This document shows positions 52,571 through 59,981 of a stretch of DNA of 64,000 bases, in pieces (within the stretch, counting starts at the first letter, position 1; every line of letters begins with the position of its first letter). The notes under the pieces are model-generated. The model was not told the origin of the DNA, ran no database searches, and saw nothing but the letters and a program-made list of their open reading frames with translations. Source of the stretch: Pseudomonadales bacterium (GTDB lineage: Bacteria; Pseudomonadota; Gammaproteobacteria; Pseudomonadales; IMCC2047); assembly GCA_024234615.1 (NCBI GenBank), contig JACKNY010000001.1, forward strand, positions 1,392,501 through 1,456,500. Reading direction: 5' to 3'. Both the position numbers and the translations under genes were made by a program.

Positions 52571-53179
52571 ATGAAAAAAATATTAAGCGTTTTATTTTTG
52601 TTTCTAATCTCTTGTGGAACTATTGCGGGTGCAACATTTCCATTTTCAGAAAAAGGGTGGGATTCGAGCGAAAAGAAAATTGTAGACGATAGCTATTTGA
52701 CGTTATCTGAGGTCACTATAGGAGTTACGACGTTTGATCAGATTGTGGGTATTTTTGGAAAGTCTACATTGTATGAGCCTGATAAAAAGAACTACTCTCC
52801 AAATTTACTTTGTTACAAGTCAGTAGATGATGACACTACTGTCGTTTTTCAGTCTGGACCTTTGGGCGGATGGAAAATTGTAACCGCAATTTGGATTGGA
52901 AAAGCCAATTTTGTTAATGAATCGAAATGCGCTGAGTCTACATTGGTTGATCGTAAGAAAATGCAAGTTAATGGCTTGTCGTTGGATTTGAATATTGATG
53001 ATGTTAAGAAAAACCTTGGTAGTCCAACTTTTCATAGTCAATCGTTTTATGCGTACAGATATGAAGACCAAACAAGCACAGAGAAAAATAAGATATTTGA
53101 CGTTACCTCTGGCTTTGAATTTGAATTCGGTCAACGTGAGCTAAATTGGTTTAGGGTATACAAGCAACTGTCTAATTGA
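52571..53179 (+). CDS. Exported protein, candidate immunity factor for the DUF2778-like toxin
   Basis: About 202 residues from the ATG at 52571 (MKKILSVLF); an upstream ATG at 52559 adds four residues. The start is a signal peptide with LFLISCGTIAGA, which could be a lipobox (Cys of LISC) or a plain SPase I site. The mature part is a compact alpha/beta protein with SmpA/BamE-like turns (LSEVTIGVTTFDQIVGIFGK; LNIDDVKKNLGSPTF repeats that pattern). It starts next to the toxin remnant, and export fits protection against a periplasm-acting toxin. Function is inferred from place. Confidence 0.6.
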   Translation: MKKILSVLFLFLISCGTIAGATFPFSEKGWDSSEKKIVDDSYLTLSEVTIGVTTFDQIVGIFGKSTLYEPDKKNYSPNLLCYKSVDDDTTVVFQSGPLGGWKIVTAIWIGKANFVNESKCAESTLVDRKKMQVNGLSLDLNIDDVKKNLGSPTFHSQSFYAYRYEDQTSTEKNKIFDVTSGFEFEFGQRELNWFRVYKQLSN

Positions 53180-53247
53180 CTGCTGTTGGTAGCAAATAGA
53201 ACTGTCCGGTTTTATAGCACATTAGTTGTCCGCTTTTGGGAAAATAG

Positions 53248-53688
53248 GATCCGATAACCGGCAGGTATATTCAGAGTGATCCTATTGGGTTGTTGGGTGG
53301 GTTGAATACCTATACTTATGTTGAAAGCAATCCTCTCTTTTACTTTGATCCTTATGGTTTAGCTGGAGAAACGACGAATTTAGGTGGGGGTACCAAAGTA
53401 AGGATCGATAATCCTCATGTGCCAGGACAGCAAAAACATGGCCACTTTGAAACACCTAAAGGCCAAGGTGTCGTAAATCTAGATGGTACACAAAGCCATA
53501 AAAATAAAGGAAGCCTTGATAACATGAATAAAAAAGTTAAAGATTTTCTAAAGAAGAGAGGGTTTAACTTACGATGCCCACTTTGCACAATAATTCCTCC
53601 TTATGAAAAAGTTAGGAAGTCTTACTGTGAGCAAAATCCATATGCTCCTGGGTGTATCATAGAGAATAACCAATGCCCCTTAGCTTAG
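53248..53688 (+). CDS. Orphan Rhs C-terminal tip with unrecognised His-rich toxin domain
   Basis: A stop codon lies directly before the frame, and no start is obvious (a TTG at 53290 is possible). It opens with the end of an Rhs core, DPITGRYIQSDPIGLLGGLN, then YFDPYGL, the usual cleavage border. The 105-residue tip after it has KVRIDNPHVPGQQKHGHFET, VVNLDGTQSHKNKG and a Cys pair CPLC. Spaced His residues suggest a nuclease or other hydrolase, but I do not recognise the family. It is a displaced toxin module, expressed only if recombined onto a full Rhs gene. The immunity gene follows. Confidence 0.75.
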   Translation, partial: DPITGRYIQSDPIGLLGGLNTYTYVESNPLFYFDPYGLAGETTNLGGGTKVRIDNPHVPGQQKHGHFETPKGQGVVNLDGTQSHKNKGSLDNMNKKVKDFLKKRGFNLRCPLCTIIPPYEKVRKSYCEQNPYAPGCIIENNQCPLA

Positions 53689-53722
53689 GGAGAAAATCAG
53701 GTATAAAGTTTGGGTAAATATT

Positions 53723-53947
53723 ATGAAGATATTTGGATATAAATTTGGTTCAGAAGATCTTTATCTTCTAAACGAGGTAACTCTTCAGGGTTCCCCCGAA
53801 GAATTAAAAAAGCTTGCAGATTTTTTGATTGAATGTGCACAAGAAATGGTTACTGATAAGGATTGGGAGCACGAACATTTTAAGGATTTTACCGACTCTG
53901 AGGTTAATAGCCCTGATTTTATAGTTTATGCTTCAGAAAAAAGGTAG
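53723..53947 (+). CDS. Immunity protein, Imm32-like
   Basis: A 74-residue acidic protein with LNEVTLQGSPEELKKLADFL and DWEHEHFKDFTDS. From memory this fits the Imm32 family of polymorphic-toxin immunity proteins. It directly follows the orphan Rhs tip and should neutralise it in the cytoplasm. It has no signal peptide, so the matching toxin probably acts inside the cell. Confidence 0.65.
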   Translation: MKIFGYKFGSEDLYLLNEVTLQGSPEELKKLADFLIECAQEMVTDKDWEHEHFKDFTDSEVNSPDFIVYASEKR

Positions 53948-54021
53948 AGGAAAAGAAAGAAAAGGGACGCTGGGAAAAAGGGGGCGCAGAAGTCTGGAGT
54001 CAATTACGATCTCCCTATGGG

Positions 54022-54579
54022 ATGGTTGAAAGTGAGACGGGGGTTAAAGCCACCAAGATTTGTTTTCCGGGGCAGTATCTGGATGATCTGACGGATTTGA
54101 ATTACAACTACTTTAGGGATTATGATCCGATAACCGGCAGGTATATACAGAGTGATCCGATTGGGTTGTTGGGTGGGTTGAATACTTATAGTTATGTGTT
54201 CCAAAACCCTGTTGGGTATTTCGATCCATTGGGCTTAGAAATCTTCGTTTGTAACAGGAAAGTTAGTGGTTTTCCGTATATTGGTAACCACGCTTATGCT
54301 TGGGATTCATCGACGAACACTTCAGATAGTATGCGTGGTAGTTCACGTAAAGGTCTTGATGGTTCAGGCGAAAAAGGACCAAGTGGAGATTCATGTAATG
54401 TTGTTGAAGGAAGTAAGGGTAAAGAAAAAGAGATTATGGATTTCTTGGCTAAGAATAAAAATAACGGTGTGTGGATACCTATGCTAAATGATTGTCATAA
54501 TGCAGTAAAGGATGCGGTCAAAAACTCGGATGTGAGTTATCCTGGAGCACCAGGTGGACGATTTGGAAAACCTCACTAA
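54022..54579 (+). CDS. Orphan Rhs C-terminal tip with Cys/His putative hydrolase domain
   Basis: 185 residues from the first in-frame ATG; the frame is open further upstream, where GRWEKGGAEVWSQLRSPYG continues the Rhs core. Core signature: FPGQYLDDLTDLNYNYFRDY, DPITGRYIQSDPIGLLGGLN and YFDPLGLE. The tip of about 105 residues has FVCNRKVSGFPYIGNHAYAW and a later LNDCHNAVKDA. The conserved His and Cys hint at a papain or NlpC/P60-like fold, known from several Rhs tips, but the assignment is tentative. An exported candidate immunity protein follows. Confidence 0.72.
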   Translation: MVESETGVKATKICFPGQYLDDLTDLNYNYFRDYDPITGRYIQSDPIGLLGGLNTYSYVFQNPVGYFDPLGLEIFVCNRKVSGFPYIGNHAYAWDSSTNTSDSMRGSSRKGLDGSGEKGPSGDSCNVVEGSKGKEKEIMDFLAKNKNNGVWIPMLNDCHNAVKDAVKNSDVSYPGAPGGRFGKPH

Positions 54580-54588
54580 GATATTCCT

Positions 54589-55194
54589 GTGAAATATATC
54601 TTTTTTCACACAGTACTCTTATTTAGCTCGCTTTGTGTGGCGGAATGTAAAAAGCTAGAAATGGATAACTTACATAGTATTAAGAACTCAATCGTGAAGG
54701 AACTTCACGGTAGTCTTCCCAAAGAGTGGCACATATCTATGGAAAAAGAGCAAGAAATACCTTATGGGCATTACTGGAATTTAAATTATGAGGGAGTCCG
54801 CGGTTACAAGATTGTACTACAAGGCGGGATGCCAGTTTCTTTAAAATGGAAAGATGATGAAGAGCAATGGCATGATAGTAATATTGCAAGAGAAACACTG
54901 ACGTTATGGTTTATGCCGTCGTGTTACAAGCAAAGCTGGAAAAGATTTTTTAATCTTGGCCAGCCAGTGGCGGCAAAACTTTTCTTCTCAAGTGAAAAAC
55001 TGAAAATATACTCTATGCTTGGGCATCAGATTATCGCGGAAGCCGAATTAGCAAGGCTGATTTCTATAGCAAAATCAACGAAGTGGCCAGATTCTCCTGC
55101 GCAAACAGGTCGTGTTTCGTGGAAAGAGTGGCGTAAAGATTTAAAGCAAATCTTGGCCCCCCATAAATTAGAGAAGTATTTTGGGGCAGAGTAA
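54589..55194 (+). CDS. Exported protein, candidate immunity factor
   Basis: A 201-residue protein with GTG start and a signal peptide (KYIFFHTVLLFSSLCVAE). The mature part is rich in Trp and charged residues, with no family I recognise. It starts ten bases after the orphan Rhs tip. Export points to protection against a toxin acting in the periplasm, in line with a cell-wall hydrolase tip upstream. Role inferred only from place. Confidence 0.55.
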   Translation: MKYIFFHTVLLFSSLCVAECKKLEMDNLHSIKNSIVKELHGSLPKEWHISMEKEQEIPYGHYWNLNYEGVRGYKIVLQGGMPVSLKWKDDEEQWHDSNIARETLTLWFMPSCYKQSWKRFFNLGQPVAAKLFFSSEKLKIYSMLGHQIIAEAELARLISIAKSTKWPDSPAQTGRVSWKEWRKDLKQILAPHKLEKYFGAE

Positions 55195-55213
55195 ACTTAG
55201 TTAAAGGTGATAG

Positions 55214-55531
55214 ATGGATAATATTAATGAGTCTATTCGTCAAAAGGCGTTATTGCGGCTTTCTCAGATTTTTAAGATTCCTGTTGAAACGCTGAGAGGG
55301 GAAATGTCGTTCAGTAAAGATTTCGAATCAAGATCTGTTTCGATATTTAAGAGGAACGAATTTGATGTTGTACTAGATGATATTCGAGATGTTGCAAATC
55401 GTAAAACGTTAACAAAACTTGATAGTGGATCATTAGTTATTGAAACTGTAGATGATTATATCAATCATATGGTTGATTGTTATAGAGAAACTCCTAGCAT
55501 AGTTACAAATGTGTTAGGCGAACTGAGTTAA
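55214..55531 (+). CDS. Small cytoplasmic protein of unknown function, possibly a further immunity protein
   Basis: 105 residues, without signal peptide. The C-terminal part GSLVIETVDDYINHMV recalls the end of acyl-carrier-like folds (DUF1493 type), but the phosphopantetheine DSL site is absent. It stands between an exported immunity candidate and the second IS and has a good GGTGATAG-type leader. In such arrays single immunity genes often remain after their toxin has been lost. Confidence 0.5.
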   Translation: MDNINESIRQKALLRLSQIFKIPVETLRGEMSFSKDFESRSVSIFKRNEFDVVLDDIRDVANRKTLTKLDSGSLVIETVDDYINHMVDCYRETPSIVTNVLGELS

Positions 55532-55554
55532 GAGGGTGGCAAGCCCCGAGTTCT

Positions 55555-56379
55555 CTAGACACTTAATAGCTTCTTAAAATACTGTTTTTCATACTCAACT
55601 GGTGACAAGCCTCCATTATTACCATGACGGCGAGTCTGGTTGTAGAAGAACTCGATATAATTAAAAATCTCTGATCTCGCTTCATTCTTGGTTTTGAATA
55701 TCCTGCGTTTTATCCACTCTGTCTTGAGTAAGGAGAAGAAGCTTTCAGCCACAGCGTTGTCATGGCAGTTTCCCCGGCGACTCATGCTTAACTCCAAATT
55801 GTTAGCACTAACAAACTTGCGCCAGTCAGAACAGGTATATTGAACACCTTGATCTGAATGTATCAACACCTTACCTTCCGGCTTTCGCCGCCAGAGAGCC
55901 ATCAGCAAGGCGTCTATGACTAAATCTACCTTAGGGCTGCTTTTCATGCTCCAACCCACTACCTGGCGAGAGAACAGATCCAGCACGATTGTGAGATATA
56001 GCCAGCCTTCATGGGTACGGATATAAGTAAAATCGGTCACCCATGACTGGTTGGGTTGGTCAACTTCAAACTCTCGATCTAAGACGTTCGGAGCAACGTG
56101 ACTGAGCTCACCACTCTTGAAGCCTCGGTGTCTTTTGTATCCGCGCTGTGAGCGTATGCCTGCTTCTCTCATAATTCGATGAACCCGGTTCTTGCCACAG
56201 GTTTCACCATGATCTTTCATATCCATCGTGATATTACGGTAGCCATAAGCAAAACCGCTTTCCATCCAAAACTGCTTTATCTGTCCTAGTAAACGTTTAT
56301 CCTCAATAGCCCGGCGGCTTTGTGGTTGTTTGAGCCAGGCGTAAAAACCGCTGGGGTGTATCTCTAACACCCGACACAT
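55555..56379 (-). CDS. IS3-family transposase OrfB
   Basis: 274 residues from an internal ATG; the frame is open upstream to the A-rich site near 56436, where a -1 shift would join it to OrfA. DDE triad in WVTDFTYIRTHE, IHSDQGVQYTC and NAVAESFFSLLKTEWI. Complete domains, so probably active. Confidence 0.95.
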   Translation of the reverse strand: MCRVLEIHPSGFYAWLKQPQSRRAIEDKRLLGQIKQFWMESGFAYGYRNITMDMKDHGETCGKNRVHRIMREAGIRSQRGYKRHRGFKSGELSHVAPNVLDREFEVDQPNQSWVTDFTYIRTHEGWLYLTIVLDLFSRQVVGWSMKSSPKVDLVIDALLMALWRRKPEGKVLIHSDQGVQYTCSDWRKFVSANNLELSMSRRGNCHDNAVAESFFSLLKTEWIKRRIFKTKNEARSEIFNYIEFFYNQTRRHGNNGGLSPVEYEKQYFKKLLSV

Positions 56380-56411
56380 AGCAGCAACCCTGTACTTCTT
56401 GAGCCGTGACT

Positions 56412-56714
56412 TTATGAACCTGTATTTTTCTTTGACTCGCTGGCGAAAAATACCGCGGCTTCCTTTAAGATATTTCGCTCTTCTGTCACCCTGCGTAGCT
56501 CCGCTTTTAGGTGACGGAGTTCCTCCTGTTGGCCAGTAATCGTCTGATACTGGGAACCCTGATCACCGTATTTTTTGATCCAATCATGTAAGCTTTTTGT
56601 CGTAACCCCCAATCGATCGGCAACCTCTACAATCTTGTAGCCACGATCAGTAACTTGTTTAACGGCCTCTATTTTGAATTCTTCTGGATAGCGTTTACTG
56701 CTCATATCTGACAC
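56412..56714 (-). CDS. IS3-family transposase OrfA
   Basis: 100 residues: helix-turn-helix YPEEFKIEAVKQVTDRGYKI, then VEVADRLGVTTKSLHDWIKK, and a leucine-zipper LRHLKAELRRVTEERNILKE. This OrfA type is different from that of the other IS, so the two elements are not copies of each other. Confidence 0.95.
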   Translation of the reverse strand: MSDMSSKRYPEEFKIEAVKQVTDRGYKIVEVADRLGVTTKSLHDWIKKYGDQGSQYQTITGQQEELRHLKAELRRVTEERNILKEAAVFFASESKKNTGS

Positions 56715-56776
56715 CTTATTTTTGCGTTTATTATAACGCTATCAGGTGTCTACAATACCAGGGGCTTGCCACTGAC

Positions 56777-57028
56777 ATGACCACTGTCATGGTTGATATA
56801 CCAAAAGCCGATAAAAAAGTATTAGAAGAGAGTCTTTTTGAGGTCGGTTTCTTCGTGGATGGAGAATTTGTTTCAGAAGAAGAGCAGGGTTACGTTCCCT
56901 TTACGTGGAATTTCGATCCTAGGCGTTTCGGCCCGGGCGAGCATGTTCTAACGGTAAATATATCCGGCTTCAGCGGCCAGGTAGGAAGTGCTAGTTTGTT
57001 GTTCAGCGTTCCCAATAACTCTAAATAA
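56777..57028 (+). pseudogene. 3' fragment of an Ig-like-domain protein, cut by the second IS
   Basis: The frame is open from the IS border through an ATG at 56777 to the stop at 57026, giving up to 85 residues. It contains PFTWNFDPRRFGPGEHVLTV and a final SASLLFSVPN, the pattern of a bacterial Ig-like beta-sandwich at the end of a larger secreted or surface protein. No ribosome-binding site precedes the ATG. Probably the remnant of a longer gene. Confidence 0.5.
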
Positions 57029-57494
57029 GAATTCGTAAAACTAGAATCAGTTAGTAACTAACCAATTGGCTGAAGTGGGAATAATTTCCCGACAAACTTC
57101 CAATATCAGCGTGATATTGCCACTGTTTTTGCCAAGTCCAGAGGGACGAACTAATAGTAATAAATCTTAGCCTGCGTGATTTTTACGTGGTTGTGTACTA
57201 CTTCGTTATGCTGAGTTATACAAAAGCCGCTACGAACGTCCATATAACCTATTGATAAATAAATAAAATAATTTTCCTGAGCTTACTCTTAATCCATTTG
57301 TCCAGGGTTCGACCCCCTGACGGCCCACCAATAAAATCAAAGAGTTAGCCAGGCATAACAATTTCCTCCTTTTTCACTGGTTTAATACCGCTTTCCAATG
57401 ACTGTTTATGCTTCTTTCGTTGCTGACATTGAACCTCACTCATCAATTCGTTTAGTATGCTCAACTTCAAAGAACAATAATAACAACGAACGAG
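57029..57494. other. Island right border and spacer before the Nramp-like gene
   Basis: 466 bases without a supported gene. It holds the end of the island, attR at 57285-57332, and about 160 bases of original chromosome downstream of tRNA-Lys. A minus-strand frame at 57345-57581 overlaps the Nramp gene and looks incidental. Confidence 0.7.
57285..57332 (+). repeat. attR: displaced original 3' end of tRNA-Lys
   Basis: An exact copy of 47343-47390. The bases before it (GAGCTT) do not continue the tRNA, so this is only the 3' end left by insertion. Past the exact core, 57333-57375 still matches the left side at 47391-47433 in roughly 36 of 43 positions without gaps. Confidence 0.95.
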
Positions 57495-58778
57495 GTGTCT
57501 GTGACGCAAAGACCTAATTCTTTGGCCAAGGTTATTGGCCCAGGTATTCTGTTTGCCGGTTCGGCGGTAGGAGTATCTCACTTAGTACAATCCACGCGAG
57601 CTGGTGCGATGTATGGTATGGCACTGGTAATCTTTATCATCGCAGCCTTTGTTGCAAAATATCCCAGTTTTTTGTTTGCGCCTCGTTATTCAGCGGCGAC
57701 TGGTAGATCGGTCTTGGCCAGCTATCGTCAACAGGGATGGTTTGCGATGGGATTTTACGGACTCTCGACTATTGTGAGCATGTTTATTGGTGCCGCTGCG
57801 AATCTGTTGGTCACCTCAGGATTGTTAATGGCGGTATTTGAGTTAGATACCAGTCCGGTGGGCGTTGCTGCTGTTATCAGTGCGGTAGGTATGAGCTTGC
57901 TGGTGGCGGGGCATTATCATTGGTTGGATATTGTGATGCGGGTGCTTATGGCGTTTTTAACCCTAGCGACTATTGCCGCGACTTTAATGGCTTTACCGAT
58001 GATTGATTGGACCATTTCGGGTGTCTGGTGGCCGTCTGAGTTTGATTTGGTGACCATTTTGTTTTTAGCTGCCTTGGTGGGCTGGATGCCGACACCCTCG
58101 GATGTTTCTGTTTGGCAATCGCAGTGGACGGTTGCGAAGATTCGCGATACTGGTTATAAGCCTCACCTGAGCGAGGCTAATCTCGATTTCCATGTCGGTT
58201 ATATATCCACGTTACTGTTAGCCTTCTGTTTTGTGATATTAGGTGCTGCGGTAATGCACAGTTCTGGCAACGGCTTCGAGGCGAGTCCGGCGGCATTCGC
58301 AGCACAGGTTATTGGTTTATACGAGCAGGCATTGGGTAAGTGGAGTGGTTCTATTGTCGGCGTTGCTGCGATTGCCGTTATGTTTTCAACCTTGCTTGCG
58401 ATCTTTGACGGTTATCCCAGAGGGTTCGCTAACTTTCTCCTTTTGCTGCAAGGGCGAGAGGAAGTTGTTGATGAGGATGTTGTCTTAGCTAAGAGACGCC
58501 ATAGATACTACTGGGGAGCAATGCTGGTCATGGTGTTGGGAGCACTGGTTATTCTTGCTTTCTTCCAAGGAAAATTTAAGAGCTTTGTAGATTTTGGAGC
58601 GACTGCCGCTTTCTTAGGGGCGCCTTTGTTTGCAATACTCAATCATCGGGCGATGTTCAGTGCAGAGGTAGGCGTTGAGGCAAAACCGGGTAGGTTTCTT
58701 TATTATTGGAGTTTGGCTGGAATGGTTTTGTTGGCTGGCTTTGCGCTACTGTACATCTACTTCGCTTTTATCCGCTAA
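57495..58778 (+). CDS. Nramp-related membrane transporter lacking the DPGN motif
   Basis: A 427-residue membrane protein with about eleven hydrophobic helices, starting GTG. The first helix reads GPGILFAGSAVGVSHLVQS, where metal-transporting Nramp proteins have the DPGN metal site; here GVSH stands in that place. The sixth-helix region is GWMPTPSDVSVWQSQW in place of the usual MPH. It is thus a member of the Nramp/APC-like superfamily (PF01566) but probably does not carry Mn or Fe in the standard way. Downstream is a terminator hairpin. Confidence 0.85.
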   Translation: MSVTQRPNSLAKVIGPGILFAGSAVGVSHLVQSTRAGAMYGMALVIFIIAAFVAKYPSFLFAPRYSAATGRSVLASYRQQGWFAMGFYGLSTIVSMFIGAAANLLVTSGLLMAVFELDTSPVGVAAVISAVGMSLLVAGHYHWLDIVMRVLMAFLTLATIAATLMALPMIDWTISGVWWPSEFDLVTILFLAALVGWMPTPSDVSVWQSQWTVAKIRDTGYKPHLSEANLDFHVGYISTLLLAFCFVILGAAVMHSSGNGFEASPAAFAAQVIGLYEQALGKWSGSIVGVAAIAVMFSTLLAIFDGYPRGFANFLLLLQGREEVVDEDVVLAKRRHRYYWGAMLVMVLGALVILAFFQGKFKSFVDFGATAAFLGAPLFAILNHRAMFSAEVGVEAKPGRFLYYWSLAGMVLLAGFALLYIYFAFIR

Positions 58779-58784
58779 AAGAAA

Positions 58785-58815
58785 CAGCAATCGTCTGAAA
58801 ATCAAACGATTGCTG
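58785..58815. terminator. Terminator hairpin between convergent Nramp-like and usp genes
   Basis: CAGCAATCGT pairs perfectly with ACGATTGCTG across an 11-base loop, right after the Nramp stop and just before the usp stop. T-runs are short on both sides. Confidence 0.65.
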
Positions 58816-58828
58816 TTGTGTGAGCCAG

Positions 58829-59638
58829 CTATTTTGTGGCGAGGAATGTAACAACGTCACATTCCAATTTGTCCAGCAATCGTTCAACAGTGTTGCCGAA
58901 TATTTTACCCTTAACACCGGTAGAAGCGACTGCGCCAATAACCACTAGTTCAGCTCCAATTTCATTGGCGATCTCCTGAATGGCTTCTTCTGGGACACCT
59001 GTTGCGCTGTGTGCATGTGTGCGCTCGACACCGCATCTCTTCGCCAAATCAGCGGGGTTAATAAAGTTTTCCCAATCCTTATAAGCCCTGACGACGTGGA
59101 CTTCACCATTTTCATAAGGTCGGACAATTTCATTCGCTAGCTTCATGATATTGTCATTCATTTTTCTATGAATGGCGTCCGACTCATCGGATTTGATAGC
59201 GGCAAGGATTTTGGCTGTTTCCAGGGACTCTTGTCGTTTCATCAAAAACACGGGGGCATTGGCGGTGCGTAACAACTGCCAATCGGCAGTTTTACGTAAA
59301 CGACCAGGCAGGCTTTTTGTTTTGCTGGCTTTGATAATAAGATCGCAGCCCGACTCATTGGCGGCTATTCCTAAATTGTCGCGCCACTCCGGATCCCATT
59401 GCACTTGATATTCTATATCTACACCGGCAGCTTTAAGTGGCGCAATCAGGTATTCCAGCCAAAGCTCATAGCGTTTTGTTTCTGCACGTTTGAGCGCTTC
59501 TGGGTCTTCACAGCTTGCATTTGAATAGATGCAGCAATGCGCCAAGATTTTTGCACCCCTTATCTTTGCAATTCTCTCTGCTCTTTTTAAAACCAACTGG
59601 TTGTCTTTGGTTGGGTCGATAATGGCGAATACTTTCAT
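58829..59638 (-). CDS. Tandem universal stress protein, UspE-like
   Basis: About 269 residues with two Usp domains. The first starts MKVFAIIDPTKDNQL and holds DLIIKASKTKSLPGRLRKT. The second ends with GAVASTGVKGKIFGNTVERL, the G-2x-G-9x-G-N nucleotide-binding loop. I use the ATG at 59638; another lies four codons upstream at 59650. UspE-type proteins help stress survival and anaerobic or stationary-phase adaptation. It lies head to head with a CBS-domain gene. Confidence 0.9.
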   Translation of the reverse strand: MKVFAIIDPTKDNQLVLKRAERIAKIRGAKILAHCCIYSNASCEDPEALKRAETKRYELWLEYLIAPLKAAGVDIEYQVQWDPEWRDNLGIAANESGCDLIIKASKTKSLPGRLRKTADWQLLRTANAPVFLMKRQESLETAKILAAIKSDESDAIHRKMNDNIMKLANEIVRPYENGEVHVVRAYKDWENFINPADLAKRCGVERTHAHSATGVPEEAIQEIANEIGAELVVIGAVASTGVKGKIFGNTVERLLDKLECDVVTFLATK

Positions 59639-59650
59639 CAATGTTGACAT

Positions 59651-59981
59651 ATCAAATAGCCCTACAAACTAATTTCAGAATAAAACGAACTGGTTTAATA
59701 GATTAAACTATGTGCTCCTACTTGAAAACATTCTGGTGTAATAAATGAAGAATATGCGGTCTTTGGAGTTGATTTATAGCAATCAAAGAGCGAATAATGC
59801 CTTTCAAGGGGCACTGCAAAACTAATGAACAAAAAGTCGGCAGGCAATTTTTTGTTAATGGACAAATAGATATGCCCAAGACACGTTGATTGACTGACTT
59901 GACTGGTTAGATCAATAGGGGTAAAAGTGGAGTTGTCGTAAAAACCTGTCAGTAATTAAAGAATAATAAGGGATAAAGGTA
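59651..59981. promoter_or_regulatory. Divergent usp/CBS intergenic region
   Basis: 331 bases without a gene between two divergent stress-type genes, so both promoters lie here. TTGAT and ATCAA half-sites occur twice (about 59770-59790 and 59907-59932), but at spacings unlike the four bases of an FNR/ANR box, so no operator is assigned. Confidence 0.5.

Larger units (their letters stand above)
55537..56771 (-). mobile_element. Second IS3-family insertion sequence (1,235 bp)
   Basis: Ends TGGCAAGCCCC at 55537 and its inverted copy ending at 56771; further inside, TAGACAC recurs on both sides. Complete orfA and orfB. The flanking bases (AGAGGG left, CTGACA right) show no 3-bp duplication, so the element probably sits at a deletion joint. 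Confidence 0.9.
47343..57332. mobile_element. Integrated genomic island in tRNA-Lys, 9,942 bp plus one repeat
   Basis: Bounded by exact 48-bp repeats, with an integrase gene directly next to the tRNA and an AlpA-like gene beside it. Cargo in order: hairpin-rich noncoding DNA, a second recombinase with a small partner, an IS3-family element, remains of an Rhs toxin tip with a putative immunity gene, two more orphan Rhs tips with immunity candidates, a second IS3-family element, and a 3' gene fragment. By eye the tip region is richer in A and T than the core genes. No replication, packaging or conjugation genes are seen, so it probably needs other elements to move between cells. Confidence 0.93.

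Noticed and set aside
53180..53247. IS remnant suggested by TGTCCG repeats before the orphan Rhs tip
   Set aside because: Only two short similar stretches (CTGTCCGGTTTT and TTGTCCGCTTTT); no inverted ends or transposase piece to support it.
59765..59935. FNR/ANR boxes between usp and the CBS gene
   Set aside because: TTGAT and ATCAA half-sites are there, but spacings are seven to eight bases, not four.
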